A stretch of 6,424 nucleotides of DNA from JBEGQX01 sp041180805 (GTDB lineage: Bacteria > Planctomycetota > Planctomycetia > Gemmatales > Gemmataceae). The position numbers and the translations under genes are program-made. Positions 4,955 to 6,424 of the stretch are shown here, piece by piece (position 1 is the stretch's first letter; each line of letters starts with the position of its first letter). The notes under the pieces were generated by a model, which saw only the letters and a list, made by a program, of their open reading frames with translations, ran no database searches and was not told the DNA's origin. The stretch lies in assembly GCA_041180805.1 (NCBI GenBank), contig JBEGQX010000086.1, positions 1 through 6,424 on the forward strand, given 5' to 3'.

Positions 4955-6424
4955 TTACTCCCATTCAATGGTGGCGGGGGGCTTGCTGCTGATATCGTAG
5001 GCCACCCTGTTTACACCCTTAACCTGATTGATGATTCTTGTGGAGATTTGGGCAAGCAGTTCATACGGTAGGTGCGACCAGTCAGCGGTCATGAAATCAT
5101 CGGTTTCCACGGCGCGAATCGCAATGACGTTTTCGTAAGTTCTGCCATCACCCATAACGCCAACGGTTTGTACAGGCAAAAGAACCGCAAAAGCCTGACT
5201 TGTTTTCTTGTACCAGCCGCTTTTCTTCAATTCATCCAGAAGAATCGCGTCGGCCTGACGAAGCACATCCAACCGTTCTTTGGTGACTGAGCCAATGCAG
5301 CGTACCGCCAACCCCGGACCAGGGAACGGATGTCGCCAAACGGTTCCTTCGGGTAAGCCTAATTCCAATCCCAATCGGCGAACTTCATCCTTAAACAAAT
5401 CCTTCAGGGGTTCAATTAGTTCAAAGCCAAGTTCGGCTGGCAGGCCCCCAACATTGTGATGGGTTTTTATGGTGGCGGCGGGGCCATCCGCCGAACCACC
5501 GCTTTCAATCACATCGGGGTACAGGGTTCCTTGTGCCAGGAATTTTGCGTCCGCGATATCTTTCGCTTCATCCTTGAAAACATCGATGAACACATGGCCG
5601 ATGATTTTTCTCTTTTGCTGGGGGTCGGATACTCCAGCAAGGGCATTAAGAAATCGATCTGATGCATCCACCACATGAAGGTCGGCATTGAAGTTGTCAC
5701 GGAATGTTTTGCGGACCACATCGCATTCACCCATTCGCAATAGGCCATTGTCCACAAAAATGCATGCCACCTGCTTGCCAATAGCTTTCACCAGAAGTGC
5801 CGCCGCAACCGAGGAATCCACACCGCCGGAAAGGCCGCAGATAACCCTGCTGTTTCCCACCCTGTTTCGAATGTTGGTGATGGTTTCCTCTAGGAACCTG
5901 CCTATTTGCCATAATCCTCGGCACCCACAGACTTCCATCAGGAAGTTTTTCAGAATTTGTGCACCTTGCTGGGTATGGCTTACCTCGGGGTGAAATTGTA
6001 ATCCATAAACCGGGAGTGTCTTGTGCCTGGTGGCGGCAAGCGGACAGGTTTCGGTGGAGGCCAGTGGAACAAATTCCTTGCTGGAAGCATCCACCTGATC
6101 ACCATGGCTCATCCAAACCACTGTCTCGGCGGATACTCCGTGAAGAAGCTTGTCCGTGGAGGTGATTCTCAAGGATGCTCTTCCAAATTCTCTCGAAGGG
6201 GCCCGCTTTACATCTGCCCCAAGGGTTTTGCATGAAAGCTGCATGCCATAGCAAATACCCAGAATCGGGATGCCCAGCTTGAAAATTTCCGGGTCACACT
6301 TGGGAGCCCCATTCTCATAGACGCTTGCCGGGCCACCACTGAGGATTATTCCCTTTGGGGCAAGTTCGGCAATCCGGGTTGCTTTGATGTCATGCCGTAC
6401 TACCTGGCAAAACACCTGAAGTTC
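4955..6424 (-). CDS. guaA: GMP synthase (glutamine-hydrolysing), N-terminus outside window
   Basis: GuaA aminates XMP to GMP using glutamine and ATP. The visible 489 residues lack roughly the first 25-28 (E. coli is 525 long), which run off the window. The glutamine amidotransferase domain shows ILSGGPASVY, GICYG with the nucleophile Cys (codon 6251-6253, about residue 58 of the fragment) and FHPEVSHT with His145 and Glu147 of the triad. The ATP pyrophosphatase domain follows, with the P-loop GLSGGVDSS (about 197-205), and the C-terminal dimerisation domain ends KGVNRVAYDISSKPPATIEWE, as usual. All catalytic residues are present, and no frameshift is seen. The apparent GTG start at 6415 is internal: the three codons before it (Glu-Leu-Gln) continue the frame and match the family's 'REL' segment. 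It heads the visible minus-strand run, so any operon promoter lies beyond the window. Confidence 0.97.
   Translation of the reverse strand, partial: ELQVFCQVVRHDIKATRIAELAPKGIILSGGPASVYENGAPKCDPEIFKLGIPILGICYGMQLSCKTLGADVKRAPSREFGRASLRITSTDKLLHGVSAETVVWMSHGDQVDASSKEFVPLASTETCPLAATRHKTLPVYGLQFHPEVSHTQQGAQILKNFLMEVCGCRGLWQIGRFLEETITNIRNRVGNSRVICGLSGGVDSSVAAALLVKAIGKQVACIFVDNGLLRMGECDVVRKTFRDNFNADLHVVDASDRFLNALAGVSDPQQKRKIIGHVFIDVFKDEAKDIADAKFLAQGTLYPDVIESGGSADGPAATIKTHHNVGGLPAELGFELIEPLKDLFKDEVRRLGLELGLPEGTVWRHPFPGPGLAVRCIGSVTKERLDVLRQADAILLDELKKSGWYKKTSQAFAVLLPVQTVGVMGDGRTYENVIAIRAVETDDFMTADWSHLPYELLAQISTRIINQVKGVNRVAYDISSKPPATIEWE
4958..4962 (-). promoter_or_regulatory. dapF ribosome binding site inside the end of guaA
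   Basis: On the minus strand this reads GGGAG, seven bases before the dapF ATG at 4950. It lies in the last two sense codons of guaA (TGG GAG), so ribosomes ending guaA are well placed to restart at dapF. Confidence 0.75.

Noticed and set aside
4639..4992. 117-codon plus-strand open frame opposite dapF
   Set aside because: It lies fully antisense to the start of dapF and the end of guaA, whose motifs are certain, and its translation has no recognisable domain or signal.
5688..5993. 101-codon plus-strand open frame opposite guaA
   Set aside because: It is antisense to the ATP pyrophosphatase region of guaA and shows low-complexity, non-protein-like composition.
1..6424. Search for CRISPR repeats, tRNA, insertion sequences or phage genes
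   Set aside because: I saw no regularly spaced repeats, cloverleaf structure, transposase motifs or terminal inverted repeats; the window is nearly filled by intact chromosomal genes.

Overview
This window looks like chromosomal DNA from a planctomycete (Planctomycetota, possibly near the Gemmata group) of moderate GC content. The main clue is a prepilin-signal DUF1559 protein with the usual 'ADGS' C-terminal block, followed by a small lipoprotein; such pairs are greatly expanded in that phylum. The genus-level guess is inference only. The other genes are mostly housekeeping or envelope genes, and I see no mobile element, CRISPR array, tRNA or rRNA.

Layout. (1) Positions 2-451, plus strand: the C-terminal end of pyruvate, phosphate dikinase, closed by a strong intrinsic terminator (477-508). 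(2) Positions 574-1881, plus strand: a two-gene unit made of a DUF1559 pseudopilin-like protein and a 124-residue lipoprotein, 12 bases apart. (3) Positions 6424-1886, minus strand: six co-directional, closely spaced genes that read as one operon: guaA (5' end outside the window), dapF, a DUF374-type lysophospholipid acyltransferase, a DUF2752 membrane protein, a 228-residue lipoprotein and a small CDGSH iron-sulfur protein. The plus and minus units converge with four bases between stop codons, and a small hairpin covers both gene ends.

How they fit together. GuaA makes GMP. DapF makes meso-diaminopimelate for lysine and peptidoglycan. The acyltransferase probably acts on membrane or outer-membrane lipid. 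The DUF2752 protein and the lipoprotein are envelope proteins of unknown function, and the CDGSH protein probably carries a 2Fe-2S cluster. The mix of core biosynthesis and uncharacterised envelope genes is the most notable feature. It may reflect simple co-transcription rather than a shared pathway.

Two starts matter for annotation. The minus-strand lipoprotein should start at 2842 (strong Shine-Dalgarno site, then a lipoprotein signal peptide), not at the longer open frame beginning at 3019. DapF should start at 4950, with its ribosome binding site inside the last codons of guaA. I found no convincing new system; the uncharacterised DUF2752-lipoprotein-CDGSH tail and the DUF1559-lipoprotein pair are the best candidates for follow-up.
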